From assembly GCA_001298575.1 (NCBI GenBank), contig LJCV01000055.1, positions 1 to 64,000 of the forward strand: a DNA stretch of 64,000 nt, given 5' to 3'. This DNA is from Actinobacteria bacterium OK074 (GTDB lineage: Bacteria > Actinomycetota > Actinomycetes > Streptomycetales > Streptomycetaceae). Below, piece after piece: positions 34,730 through 43,911 of the stretch. Below the pieces are notes generated by a model. That model saw only the letters and a list, made by a program, of their open reading frames with translations, did not search any database and was not told the origin of the DNA. A program made the translations under genes and the position numbers. Within the stretch, counting starts at the first letter, position 1; every line of letters starts with the position of its first letter.

Positions 34730-35962
34730 ATGAACAGGCCGATGGAAGGCGTACGGGTTCTCGAGGTCGCCCAGTTCACCTTCGTCCCCGCGGCGGGTGC
34801 GGTACTCGCGGACTGGGGCGCCGACGTGATCAAGATCGAGCACGCCGAACGCGGCGACGGGCAGCGCGGGCTGGTCCGGGTGCTGGGCTACGAGGCCGTC
34901 AGCGAGGGATCGTCCTTCTTCCCGATCATGGAGGGGCCCAACCGCGGCAAACGCAGCGTCGGCCTGGCGCTCGAAAAGCCCTCCGCCCGGCGGGTGTTCG
35001 AGGAGCTGGTCCGCGCCAGCGACGTGTTCCTCACCAACTTCCTGCCCGGGTCGCGCGCGAAACTCCGCATCGACCTCGAAGACATCCGGGCGATCAACCC
35101 GGACATCATCTACGTCCGCGGCAGCGGCTTCGGCGCCCGCGGCGACGAGGCCGACAAGGGCGGGTACGACAGCACCACCTTCTGGGCGCGCGGCGGCAGC
35201 GCGGCGGGGGTCACCCCGCCCGGCGCGGACCGCATGACCCGGATGCCGGCCGGCGCGTACGGCGACTCGATGGGCGGCCTGACCATCGCGGGCGGCATAG
35301 CCGCGGCCCTCTACTCGCGCGCCATGACGGGCGAACCCTCCGTCGTGGACGTGTCGTTGCTCGGCGTCGGCGCCTGGGCGACCCAGTTCACGGTCAACAT
35401 GGCGCTGATGGCCGGCGGCCCGCTGCCCGCCAACCCCCCGCCCCGGTACGGCTCGCTCACCAACCCGCTGATCGGCGCGTACCGCACGTCGGACGGCCGC
35501 TGGATCGAGCTGTCGATGCTCCAACCGGGCCGCTACTGGCCGGAGTTCTGCAAACTGGCCGGACGCGAGGAACTCGCCGCCGACGAGCGGTTCGACTCCG
35601 CCGAGAAGCTGATGGCCAACGCGGCCGAGGCCGCCGAGATCGTCGCCGGGCTCATCGCCGCGCGCCCCTTCGCCGAGTGGACCGAGATCCTCTCCCGCGG
35701 ACATGGCCAGTGGTCGGCCGTGCAGAACGCGTGGGAGGTCGGCCAGGACGCCTCGCTGCGCGCCAACGGCCTTATCGCCCCGGTGGTGGACGCCGACGGC
35801 GTCGACCGCGAACTCGTCGCCAACCCGGTCCAGTTCGACGAGACCCCGGCCACCCTGAGCCGCGCCCCGCAGTTCGCGGAGCACACCGACAGCGTGCTGC
35901 GCTCGCTCGGGCTCACCGAGGACGAACTCATCGCCCTCAAGATCGACGGCGCGGCGACATGA
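34730..35962 (+). CDS. Family III CoA-transferase (CaiB/BaiF type)
   Basis: A 410-residue CaiB-type CoA-transferase. The start MNRPMEGVRVLEVAQFTFVP, the NRGKRSVGLAL segment and the catalytic Asp in AYGDSMGG (about residue 179) are characteristic. It would move CoA between carboxylic acids, activating the substrate without ATP. ATG 34730 with AGGAG seven bases before it was preferred to the upstream in-frame ATG at 34646, which lies before the promoter-like element. P450 follows after 49 bases on the same strand. Confidence 0.85.
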   Translation: MNRPMEGVRVLEVAQFTFVPAAGAVLADWGADVIKIEHAERGDGQRGLVRVLGYEAVSEGSSFFPIMEGPNRGKRSVGLALEKPSARRVFEELVRASDVFLTNFLPGSRAKLRIDLEDIRAINPDIIYVRGSGFGARGDEADKGGYDSTTFWARGGSAAGVTPPGADRMTRMPAGAYGDSMGGLTIAGGIAAALYSRAMTGEPSVVDVSLLGVGAWATQFTVNMALMAGGPLPANPPPRYGSLTNPLIGAYRTSDGRWIELSMLQPGRYWPEFCKLAGREELAADERFDSAEKLMANAAEAAEIVAGLIAARPFAEWTEILSRGHGQWSAVQNAWEVGQDASLRANGLIAPVVDADGVDRELVANPVQFDETPATLSRAPQFAEHTDSVLRSLGLTEDELIALKIDGAAT

Positions 35963-36011
35963 GGACCGTACGGCACGGCGACGCGGCCACCGTACGACGA
36001 GAGGAATCGTG

Positions 36012-37211
36012 ATGAGTACGACGCTCGAACCCGAAGGTACCTACGAAGGCGTTCCCGCCTACCCGTTCGACAACCGGCTCAGCGGGCCCGTCCTCAGCCA
36101 CCAGCGGCGCTGGGACGAGATGGCCGGCGCGCACGGCGGGTTCCGCTCCACCATCGCCAGCGGCTACTGGGTCGTGACGGAGAGCGAGGCGATCCAGCGG
36201 GCGCTCCAGGACTGGCGGACCTTCTCCAGCGAGTCGGTGACGGTGCTCAACCCCAACCCCAGGTTCCTGTGGATCCCGGAGATGCTGGACCCGCCCCAGC
36301 ACACCGACTGGCGGCGGCTGTTGGGCAAGGACTTCTCGCCGAAGGCCGCCGCCGGACACGAGCCGGTGATCCGGAAGGTCGCCGGCGACCTGATCGACGG
36401 CCTGAAGGCGGGCGGCGGCGCGGACGTCCTCGACGGCTTCGCCCGCCAGTTCCCGACCCGGATCTTCATGGGCCTGATGGGCCTGCCCGAGGCGGACCTC
36501 GACCAGTTCCTCGACTGGACCCACGACCTGCTGCACCTGACCTACGGCGAAGACCCGGACGGGGCCCGGCAGTTGAGGGCCATGAACGCGGTGTCGGACT
36601 ACTTCGACGAGCAGATCGCGCTGCGCCGCGAGTCCCCGCGCGACGACCTGCTCTCCCGCGCGATGACCTGGACGATCGACGGCGAGAAGATCAGCGACCA
36701 GGACATGCACGCGTTCTGCATCCTGTTCTTCCAGGCCGGCTTCGACACCGTTCCCATCTCGGTCGGCTGGGCGCTCTACCACCTGGCCACGCACCCGGAG
36801 CAGCGCAAGGCGATCGTCGCCAACCCCGCGCTCATCGCCACGGCCGTCGAGGAGATCCTGCGCGTCTACTCGTTCGTCGTCCCCGCCCGCAAGGCGACCC
36901 GGGACGTCGAGATCGGCGGCTGCCCGGTCAAGGCGGGCGACATGGTGATGCTCCCGGTCGCGGTCACCAACCGCGACGCCGACCGGTACGAGAACCCGCT
37001 GGAGGTCGACCTGCACCGGGAGACCACCAACCACATCGCCTTCGGCTCGGGCCCGCACCGCTGCCTGGGCTCGCACCTCGCCCGCCTCGAACTCAACGTG
37101 GCGATCGAGGAGTGGCACCGGCGCATCCCCGACTACTGGGTCGAGCCCGGCCAGGACCTGGAGGCGCACGGCAACATGTACGGCATCAAGCAGTTGCGCC
37201 TCGCATGGTGA
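36012..37211 (+). CDS. Cytochrome P450
   Basis: A 399-residue soluble bacterial P450. The haem-binding loop is FGSGPHRCLGSHLAR, the ExxR motif is EEILR and the I-helix oxygen-activation site reads FFQAGFDTVP, slightly off the usual AGxDT-T pattern. It probably hydroxylates the substrate skeleton or side chain. The candidate electron donor, a small 3Fe-4S ferredoxin, is encoded at 55740 rather than next door. ATG 36012 follows AGAGGA at six bases. The next gene starts within its last codons. Confidence 0.88.
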   Translation: MSTTLEPEGTYEGVPAYPFDNRLSGPVLSHQRRWDEMAGAHGGFRSTIASGYWVVTESEAIQRALQDWRTFSSESVTVLNPNPRFLWIPEMLDPPQHTDWRRLLGKDFSPKAAAGHEPVIRKVAGDLIDGLKAGGGADVLDGFARQFPTRIFMGLMGLPEADLDQFLDWTHDLLHLTYGEDPDGARQLRAMNAVSDYFDEQIALRRESPRDDLLSRAMTWTIDGEKISDQDMHAFCILFFQAGFDTVPISVGWALYHLATHPEQRKAIVANPALIATAVEEILRVYSFVVPARKATRDVEIGGCPVKAGDMVMLPVAVTNRDADRYENPLEVDLHRETTNHIAFGSGPHRCLGSHLARLELNVAIEEWHRRIPDYWVEPGQDLEAHGNMYGIKQLRLAW

Positions 37212-37687
37212 GCGGCGCGGGCGTCCCTCCCCTGAACGCGGCCGACCTCTACCACACGGGGATCGTGGTCCGGGACGTCGACGAGTGGAAGGCCCGGCTG
37301 ACCGGGGTCGCGGGCTACCGCTGGACCGAGACGATGTCCGCGGAGCTGCCGGTCCGCCTGGCGGACGGGGTGCGGACGCTGCCCATGCGCTGGACGTACT
37401 CGCTCGACGCCCCGCACATCGAACTCGCGCAGGAGATCCCGGGCACCCCCTGGACGGCGACCGAGCACCTGGCCACGCACCACCTCGGGTACTTCTGCGA
37501 CGACCTGCCGACGACCTCCAAACGGCTGGAGGAGGCGGGCTTCCCGCTGGAGGCGTGCGCGGTCGCCGACGGGACACCCACGATCTTCGCGTACCACCTG
37601 GCACCGGGCGGCCCGCGCATCGAGATCGTGGACCGCACCCGGATGCCGGACTTCGCCGCCTACCTGCGGTCGAAGACGCCCCGCTGA
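37205..37687 (+). CDS. VOC-superfamily (glyoxalase/dioxygenase fold) protein
   Basis: A 160-residue protein of the vicinal-oxygen-chelate fold, starting with LYHTGIVVRDVDEWKARLT and carrying HHLGYFCDDLP and PGGPRIEIVDRTRMPDF. Its putative metal ligands (His in YHTG, His in HHLGY, Glu in RIEIVD) are intact. It could be an epimerase, lyase or isomerase for an oxidised intermediate. The start (ATG 37205, or GTG 37208) overlaps the end of the P450 gene, so translation is coupled and the function is probably linked to the P450 product. Confidence 0.75.
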   Translation: MVSGAGVPPLNAADLYHTGIVVRDVDEWKARLTGVAGYRWTETMSAELPVRLADGVRTLPMRWTYSLDAPHIELAQEIPGTPWTATEHLATHHLGYFCDDLPTTSKRLEEAGFPLEACAVADGTPTIFAYHLAPGGPRIEIVDRTRMPDFAAYLRSKTPR

Positions 37688-37700
37688 CCGAGGACGACAC

Positions 37701-38828
37701 GTGGCACTGACGTTCACCGAGGAACAGGACGAACTCCGCGCGACCCTGCGCCGGTTCCTCACGGAGAAGGCACCGAGCGAGGCCGTACGGCGCTGGACGG
37801 AGTCCGAGGAGGGCCACGATCCGGCGCTGTGGCAGCAGATGGCCGGCCAACTCGGGCTGCACGGACTGGCGTTGCCGGAGGAGTACGGCGGCTTCGGCGG
37901 CGGCCCGGTGGAACTGGGCATCGTCCTGGAGGAGTTGGGGCGGGTGCTGCTGCCGTCGCCGTACTTCGCGACCGTGGCGCTCGCCGGCCAGGCCCTCGTG
38001 GCCTCCGGCGACGCCCGGGCGCAGGCCCGCTGGCTGCCCGCGATCGCGGACGGCTCGCTGACCGCCACGGTGGCGTTCGCCGAGGAGGGCGGATCGTGGC
38101 GGCCGGCGGACATCACCGCCAACGCCGTCGAGGACGACGGCGGTTGGCGGGTGTCCGGCACGAAGATGTTCGTCGTCGACGGGTACGGCGCCGGGCTGCT
38201 CCTGGTCGCGGCGCGCGACGCCACCGGACCCGGGCTGTTCGCGGTGGACGGCGACGCGGCCGGGGTGAGCCGCACCCGGCTGGAGACGCTCGACCCGACC
38301 CGGCGGCTCGCGCGGATCGACCTCGACGGCGCGCCCGCGCTGCGGGTGGGCCCGGACGGCGACGCCACGGCGTATCTGCGCACGGTGCTCGACCTGGCCG
38401 TGGTCGCGCTCGCCGCCGAGCAGGTCGGCGGGGCCCAGGCGTGCCTGGACGCGGCGGTGGAGTACGCGAAGACCCGGGTGCAGTTCGGGCGGCCGATCGG
38501 CTCGTTCCAGGCGGTCAAGCACAAGTGCGCCGACATGCTGGTCGAGGTGGAGGCCGCCCGGTCGGCGGCGTACCACGCGGGGGCGGTGGCCGCCGAGGAG
38601 GCCGCGCACGGGACGGGCGGGCTGCCGGTGGCCGCGGCGCTCGCCGCCGCCTACTGCGCGGGCGCCTTCACGCACGCGGCCAAGGAGAACATCCAGATCC
38701 ACGGCGGCATCGGCTACACGTGGGAGCACGACGCCCACCTGTACCTCAAGCGCGCGAAGTCGTCGGAGCAACTGTTCGGGGGACCGGCGCTGCACCGGGC
38801 CCGGCTGGCCGACCTGGTCGGGATCTGA
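37701..38828 (+). CDS. Acyl-CoA dehydrogenase, non-catalytic (beta-type) subunit
   Basis: A 375-residue protein closely like the one encoded at 17596 (MALTFTEEQDELRATLRRFL, IHGGIGYTWEHDAHLYLKRA). The C-terminal catalytic position reads LFGGPALHR, with no Glu, and helix G lacks the LxHER motif, so it probably pairs with a catalytic alpha subunit such as those encoded at 45128 or 50170. The GTG start is 13 bases after the VOC stop, so it is part of the CaiB-P450-VOC unit. Confidence 0.83.
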   Translation: MALTFTEEQDELRATLRRFLTEKAPSEAVRRWTESEEGHDPALWQQMAGQLGLHGLALPEEYGGFGGGPVELGIVLEELGRVLLPSPYFATVALAGQALVASGDARAQARWLPAIADGSLTATVAFAEEGGSWRPADITANAVEDDGGWRVSGTKMFVVDGYGAGLLLVAARDATGPGLFAVDGDAAGVSRTRLETLDPTRRLARIDLDGAPALRVGPDGDATAYLRTVLDLAVVALAAEQVGGAQACLDAAVEYAKTRVQFGRPIGSFQAVKHKCADMLVEVEAARSAAYHAGAVAAEEAAHGTGGLPVAAALAAAYCAGAFTHAAKENIQIHGGIGYTWEHDAHLYLKRAKSSEQLFGGPALHRARLADLVGI

Positions 38829-38933
38829 CGCCGGTACCGGTTCCTGAAGCGCTCCCCACCCTTGCTTTAAGTGTCCTGAAAACGTGTGACGGTCGTCCCA
38901 GGGTGGGGAGTTGGGTCCATCGGTCTCGTAATT

Positions 38934-38943
38934 GAGTGTACTC
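38934..38943. promoter_or_regulatory. AGT-N2-ACT element ahead of the ligase-MaoC unit
   Basis: GAGTGTACTC in the context AATTGAGTGTACTCTGTAGG has symmetric 4-base arms. It lies 90 bases before the ligase start and shares its 10-base core with the copy at 46427. Confidence 0.6.
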
Positions 38944-39032
38944 TGTAGGCGGGACGATGCAGTGATCTTGTGAGACCGAGACCGACTCCGTCCTCGCCGA
39001 GCAGGTGCTCGGCCTTCCGAAAGGCTGATCAC

Positions 39033-40544
39033 GTGGGAATTCGCGACCGCCTGTACCGGCTCCTGGCCGAAGCGCCCGCCGACGCGGAGGCGATCGAGCA
39101 CCACGGGGGCTGGTGGACATGGGGGCAGGTCCAGGAGACCGCGCGGGGCCTCACCGACACACTCGACTCGGCGGGGCTGCACGCGGACGCCCGCATCGGC
39201 GTCGTCCTGGAGAACCGGCCCGAACACGTCGCCGCGGTCGCCGCGGTCATCGCCTCCGGCCGCTGCCTGGTGATGCTCAGCCCGCTCCAGCCCGCCGCGC
39301 GGCTCGCCGACGACATCGCCCGCTGCGAGGTGCCCGTCGTCGTCGGCACGGCGGAGATCCTCGCCCGCGAAGGGGTCCTCGCCGCGGTGACCGCCCACGG
39401 CGCGGCCCTCGAACTGGCCACCGACGGCACGGTACGGCCCGCCGGCGGCACGGTGCCCGCGGCGCCACCGGCCAACCCCGACATCGCGGTCGAGATGCTC
39501 ACCTCCGGAACCACCGGCCCGCCCAAGCGCGTTCACCTGCGCACCGGCCAGCTGGACCAGGCGCTCGTCTCCGGCGGCCAGTTGCCCAAACCCGGCCGCC
39601 TGCTGTCCCGTTCGGCCGCGCTCGTGGCCACCCCGCTGGTGCACATCGGCGGCCTGTGGCGGGCGCTGGCCTGCCTCGCCACCGGGCGCCGCATGCTCCT
39701 GATGCCCAAGTTCGCCGTCGAACCCTGGGTGAGCGCCGTGGAACGGCACCACCTGCGGGCCGCCGGCCTCGTACCGGCCGCGATCCGCTCCGTGCTCGAC
39801 GCGGACGTCCCCAAGGAACGCCTGGCGAGCCTCCAGGTGGTCACCTCCGGCACCGCCCCCTGCCCGCCCGAACTCGCCGACGCGTTCTACCGCAGGTACG
39901 GCATCCCGGTCCTGATGACCTACGGCGCCACCGAGTTCGCCGGAGCGGTGGCCGGCTGGACGCTGCCGCTGCACGAGCGGTGGTGGACCCAGAAGGCCGG
40001 CAGCACCGGACGGGCCTTCCCCGGTGTCGAGTTGCGGGTGACCGGCGAGGACGGCGCCGAACTGCCGGCCGACCGCACCGGCCGTCTGGAGGTCCGCACC
40101 GAACAGAGCACCCGCGGCGCCCGCGCCTGGGTGCGCACCAGCGACCTGGCCCGCATCGACGCCGACCGGTTCGTGTGGATCGAGGGACGGGCCGACGCCG
40201 CCATCATCCGCGGCGGCTTCAAGGTACAGCCCGAGACCGTCAAACGGGTGCTGGAGACGCACGCCGCCGTACGCGAGGCGGCCGTCGCCGGACTGCCCGA
40301 CGCACGGCTGGGCGCGGTACCGGTCGCGGCCGTCGAGGTCGAACACGGCAGGGCCGCACCGGACACCGCCGAACTCGTCGCCCTGTGCCGCGCCCACCTC
40401 ACCCCCTACGAGGTGCCCGCCCACATCGTCGTCCTCGACGAACTGCCCCGCACCCCGTCGAGCAAGGTCAGCCGGGTGGAACTGCTCGACCTCGTCCGGG
40501 CCCGGCTCGCGGAGCCCGAGCGGATCAAGGAGGACCTGCGATGA
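39033..40544 (+). CDS. Acyl-CoA ligase (AMP-forming), divergent
   Basis: A 503-residue ANL-family ligase. The P-loop-like motif is LTSGTTGPPKRVH (Arg where Gly is usual), the adenine motif TYGATEFAG, the hinge motif WIEGRADAAIIRGGFKV, and the catalytic Lys is in PRTPSSKVSR. GTG 39033 was chosen, with AAAGG eight bases before it. The stop overlaps the MaoC-type hydratase start (ATGA), so acid activation and hydration are coupled. Confidence 0.84.
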   Translation: MGIRDRLYRLLAEAPADAEAIEHHGGWWTWGQVQETARGLTDTLDSAGLHADARIGVVLENRPEHVAAVAAVIASGRCLVMLSPLQPAARLADDIARCEVPVVVGTAEILAREGVLAAVTAHGAALELATDGTVRPAGGTVPAAPPANPDIAVEMLTSGTTGPPKRVHLRTGQLDQALVSGGQLPKPGRLLSRSAALVATPLVHIGGLWRALACLATGRRMLLMPKFAVEPWVSAVERHHLRAAGLVPAAIRSVLDADVPKERLASLQVVTSGTAPCPPELADAFYRRYGIPVLMTYGATEFAGAVAGWTLPLHERWWTQKAGSTGRAFPGVELRVTGEDGAELPADRTGRLEVRTEQSTRGARAWVRTSDLARIDADRFVWIEGRADAAIIRGGFKVQPETVKRVLETHAAVREAAVAGLPDARLGAVPVAAVEVEHGRAAPDTAELVALCRAHLTPYEVPAHIVVLDELPRTPSSKVSRVELLDLVRARLAEPERIKEDLR

Positions 40545-41833
40545 CCAGCGCCCAGGAACAAGCACAGCAGCACGCCCAGCAGCAACCGGGCAAGCCCGCC
40601 GAGCAGTTCGGCGTGCTCACCGACGAGGCCGTCGAACGCTCCCGCCGCCGCCTCGGCGTCCCCGAGCCGCAGCGCAACCCGCCGCACAACTACGAGGTCA
40701 CCTGGGACGGCGCCCGCCACTTCGCGTACGGCTACGGCGACCGCAACCCCCTGTACTGCGACCCCGACTACGCGGCCAAGACCCGCTGGGGCTCCCTCCT
40801 GGCCCCGCCCACGTTCCTCTACACGATGGGCGAGGACGCCGCCCCGCCGCCGGACGCCGAGACCAAGGCGCTGCTCAAGGGCGACCCCTTCGCCGGACTC
40901 GGCTCCTACCAGGCGGTGATGGAGTACGAGTGGTGGCGGCCCCTCCAACTCGGCGACCGCTGCCGGGTGTTGCAGGCCCAGGTGGGCGTCCACCTCAAAC
41001 GCAGCAGCTTCGGCGGACGCACCGCCCACGTCGTGCGCGACTACCTCTACGCCAACGGCCGCGGCGAGATGCACGCCCTGCGCCGCGGCACCTGGATCAA
41101 CGCCGAACGCCACACGTCGAAGAAGCGCGCCAAGGAACACCACGAGCCCGAGCCCTACACCGCCGCCCAACTCGCCGAGATCGACGCGGCCTACGCCGCC
41201 GAGACCCGGCGTGGCGCGCAGCCGCGCTACTGGGAGGACGTCGAGGTCGGCGAGGAACTCCAGCCCCGGGTCAAGGGCCCGCTGACCACCACGGACGTCG
41301 TCGTGTGGCACCTGGGCTGGGGCATGCAGCTCACCCCGCCCGGCGCGTTCGGCATCGCCGCCGCCGTCCGCCGCAAGGCCCCCGGGCTGTATCCGCCCAA
41401 CGCGCTGAACATCCCCGACACCGTGCAGCGCCTGCACTGGGAACCCGAACGGGCCCGGGAACTGGGCCTGCCGGGGCCCTACGACTACGGCGGCATGCGC
41501 GAGACCTGGCTGTGCCATCTGCTCACCGACTGGATCGGCGACGACGGCTGGCTGTGGAAACTCCGCTGCGAGCACCGGAAGTTCAACTACATGGGCGACA
41601 CCACCTGGGTGCGCGGCACGGTCACCGGCAAACGGCTGGTGGACGGCCGCGCCGAGGTCGACGTCGAGGTCAGGTGCGAGAACCAGCGGGGCGAGGTCAC
41701 CACGCCCGGCACGGCCGTCGTCCTGCTGCCGACCCGGGAGCACGCCGTCGAACTGCCCGCACCGCCCGCCGCGGACCTGGACGGCATGGTGGCCCACGAA
41801 CTCGCCCGGTTCCAGGTGACCGAGGCGGATTGA
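40541..41833 (+). CDS. MaoC-type double hot-dog hydratase
   Basis: A 430-residue protein with a FAS1-like dehydratase domain in the first half (HNYEVTWDGARHFAYGYGDRNPLYCD, residues about 45-190) and a second hot-dog/MaoC-like half (RYWEDVEVGEELQPRVKGPL, residues about 225-400). It probably hydrates a bulky enoyl-CoA. The N-terminus is Gln-rich (QEQAQQHAQQQPGKPAEQ), as a flexible tail. AAGGAGG precedes ATG 40541, which overlaps the ligase stop. Confidence 0.8.
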   Translation: MTSAQEQAQQHAQQQPGKPAEQFGVLTDEAVERSRRRLGVPEPQRNPPHNYEVTWDGARHFAYGYGDRNPLYCDPDYAAKTRWGSLLAPPTFLYTMGEDAAPPPDAETKALLKGDPFAGLGSYQAVMEYEWWRPLQLGDRCRVLQAQVGVHLKRSSFGGRTAHVVRDYLYANGRGEMHALRRGTWINAERHTSKKRAKEHHEPEPYTAAQLAEIDAAYAAETRRGAQPRYWEDVEVGEELQPRVKGPLTTTDVVVWHLGWGMQLTPPGAFGIAAAVRRKAPGLYPPNALNIPDTVQRLHWEPERARELGLPGPYDYGGMRETWLCHLLTDWIGDDGWLWKLRCEHRKFNYMGDTTWVRGTVTGKRLVDGRAEVDVEVRCENQRGEVTTPGTAVVLLPTREHAVELPAPPAADLDGMVAHELARFQVTEAD

Positions 41834-41841
41834 GTGCACTG
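41832..41841. promoter_or_regulatory. AGT-N2-ACT element ahead of the crotonase gene 41883
   Basis: GAGTGCACTG in the context TTGAGTGCACTGTTCTA overlaps the MaoC-type hydratase stop codon. It could allow separate control of the crotonase downstream. Confidence 0.5.
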
Positions 41842-41882
41842 TTCTACCGCATATGAGCTGTAGGCGCTGCCGAGGAGGAGAA

Positions 41883-42647
41883 GTGTCGGACGAGGTACTG
41901 GTGGAACGCCGTGGCGCGGTCCAGATCATCACGATCAACCGCCCGGCGGTGAAGAACGCGCTGGACGCGGCGGTCGGTGCCGCGGTGGCGGCGGCGGTCG
42001 ACGAACTCGACGAGTCGGACGAGCTGTGGGCCGGTGTGCTCACGGGCGCGGGTGGCACGTTCTCCGCGGGGATGGACCTCAAGGCGTGGCTGCGGGGCGA
42101 GTCCCCCGCGATCGAGGGCCGCGGGCTGTGCGGGATCAGCATGACCCCGCCCCGCAAACCGCTGATCGGCGCGGTCGAGGGCTGGGCGCTGGCCGGCGGC
42201 TTCGAACTGCTGCTGGCCTGCGACCTCGTCGTCGCCTCCCGCACGGCCCGCCTCGGCGTGCCCGAGGTGACCCGCTCGCTGGTCGCCCGCGCGGGCGCGG
42301 CCCTGCAACTGCCGCGCCGGATCCCGTACGCGATTGCGCTGGAGCTGCTGCTGACCGGGCAGCCGATCAGCGCCGTACGCGCGGCCGAGGTCGGGCTGGT
42401 CAACCGGCTCACCGACGAGGGCGGCGCGCTCGCGGGCGCGCTGGAACTCGCCGAGACCATCGCGGCGAACGGGCCGCTGGCGGTCGCGGCGACCAAGGAG
42501 ATCGCGCGCTCCGCCGCCGACTGGACCCTGGAGGAGGGCTGGGCCCGGCAGACCGAGATCGCCGCACCGGTCTTCTCCTCGCAGGACGCCAGGGAGGGCG
42601 CCGCCGCGTTCGCGGAGAAGCGGCCGCCCGTCTGGAAGGGCCGCTGA
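41883..42647 (+). CDS. Enoyl-CoA hydratase with both catalytic glutamates
   Basis: A 254-residue crotonase. The oxyanion hole FSAGMDLKAW, the first catalytic Glu in AGGFELLLACD and the second in GVPEVTRSL are all present, so unlike the two other crotonases here it should be a true enoyl-CoA hydratase. GTG 41883 has AGGAGGAG just upstream and was preferred to ATG 41853. It follows the MaoC-type gene by 49 bases. Confidence 0.87.
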   Translation: MSDEVLVERRGAVQIITINRPAVKNALDAAVGAAVAAAVDELDESDELWAGVLTGAGGTFSAGMDLKAWLRGESPAIEGRGLCGISMTPPRKPLIGAVEGWALAGGFELLLACDLVVASRTARLGVPEVTRSLVARAGAALQLPRRIPYAIALELLLTGQPISAVRAAEVGLVNRLTDEGGALAGALELAETIAANGPLAVAATKEIARSAADWTLEEGWARQTEIAAPVFSSQDAREGAAAFAEKRPPVWKGR

Positions 42648-42668
42648 CGGCGCCGTACAGGCGCGAAT

Positions 42669-42678
42669 AGGTATACGC
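42669..42678. promoter_or_regulatory. GTATAC element ahead of the racemase gene
   Basis: AATAGGTATACGCAATAAGG resembles the complement of the copy at 48155 over its GTATACG-AAT core. It lies about 50 bases upstream of the racemase start. Confidence 0.5.
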
Positions 42679-42725
42679 AATAAGGGGCGGGGGACTCCGC
42701 CCACGGACGACCAGGGAGGGCGACG

Positions 42726-43880
42726 ATGACGTCAGGACCGCTGGCCGGGTGCCGGGTCGTCGAACTCGGCGGGATCGGACCGGGACCCTTCGCCGGGATG
42801 CTGCTGGCGGACCTCGGTGCGGAGGTCGTCCGGGTGGACCGGCCGGAGCGGGCCAAGGAACCGGACGCGGGCGGACCCGCGGACGTCCTCAACCGCGGCA
42901 AACGCTCGGTCGTGCTCGACCTGAAGCACCCGGCCGGACCCGCCGCCCTCCTCCGACTCGCCGAGCGCGCCGACGTGTTGATCGAGGGATTCCGCCCCGG
43001 CGTCACCGAACGGCTCGGCATCGGACCGCACGACTGCCTGGCCCGCAACCCCCGCCTGGTGTACGGCCGGATGACCGGCTGGGGCCAGGACGGACCCCTG
43101 GCCGCCGCGGCCGGGCACGACATCTCCTACATCGCCCTGACCGGGGCCCTCGGCGCGATCGGCGCCGCGGGCGGCCCGCCCCAGATACCGCTCAACCTCG
43201 TCGGCGACTTCGGGGGCGGCGGCTGCTACCTGGTGATCGGCGTCCTCGCCGCGCTGCACGCGGTCCAGCGCACCGGGCGCGGGCAGGTCGTCGACGCGGC
43301 CATCGTCGACGGCACCGCCCACCTGCTCGCCTCCACCTTCGGCAAACTCGGGCGCGGCGAATGGACCGACGAACGGGGCGTCAACAGGTTCGACGGCGGC
43401 TGGCCGTTCTACGCCGTGTACGCGGCCAAGGACGGCGGCCACCTCGCCGTCGGCGCCCTGGAACCCAAGTTCTACCGCTGCCTGCTCGACCTGCTCGGAC
43501 TCGACGACATCGACCCCGGCAGCCAGCACGACAGCTCGACCTGGCCCCACCTGCGCGCCCGGCTGGAACAGCGGTTCGCGCAGCGCACCCGGGACGAGTG
43601 GGCGGCCCTGTTCGAGGGCACCGACGCCTGCGTGGCCCCGGTCCTGAGCCTCACCGAGGCCGCCGCCCACCCGCATCTCGCCGCCCGCGCCACCCTCACC
43701 GCCCCCGACGGCGTCGTCCAGCCCGCGGCCGCACCCCGCTTCTCCGCCACACCGTCGAGCGCCGGGGCCACCGCGCCCGAGGTCGGCGCGGACACCCTGG
43801 CGGTGCTGCGGGACTGGGCGGTCGGGGGAGTGGACGCGCTGCTCGACAGCGGCGCCGCCGTACAACGTCCTGCCCATTGA
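42726..43880 (+). CDS. Alpha-methylacyl-CoA racemase
   Basis: A 384-residue member of the CaiB superfamily of the racemase type. The catalytic His lies in GHDISYIALTGALGAIG (about residue 131), the catalytic Asp in GDFGGGG (about 161) and the conserved Glu in GALEPKFYR (about 246), matching the MCR/AMACR pattern. It converts 2R- to 2S-methylacyl-CoA so that methyl-branched chains, such as sterol or bile-acid side chains, can enter beta-oxidation. It precedes a thiolase gene by 31 bases. Confidence 0.87.
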   Translation: MTSGPLAGCRVVELGGIGPGPFAGMLLADLGAEVVRVDRPERAKEPDAGGPADVLNRGKRSVVLDLKHPAGPAALLRLAERADVLIEGFRPGVTERLGIGPHDCLARNPRLVYGRMTGWGQDGPLAAAAGHDISYIALTGALGAIGAAGGPPQIPLNLVGDFGGGGCYLVIGVLAALHAVQRTGRGQVVDAAIVDGTAHLLASTFGKLGRGEWTDERGVNRFDGGWPFYAVYAAKDGGHLAVGALEPKFYRCLLDLLGLDDIDPGSQHDSSTWPHLRARLEQRFAQRTRDEWAALFEGTDACVAPVLSLTEAAAHPHLAARATLTAPDGVVQPAAAPRFSATPSSAGATAPEVGADTLAVLRDWAVGGVDALLDSGAAVQRPAH

Positions 43881-43911
43881 GCACTGCTCCCACAGAGCGA
43901 GAGGACCCGTC

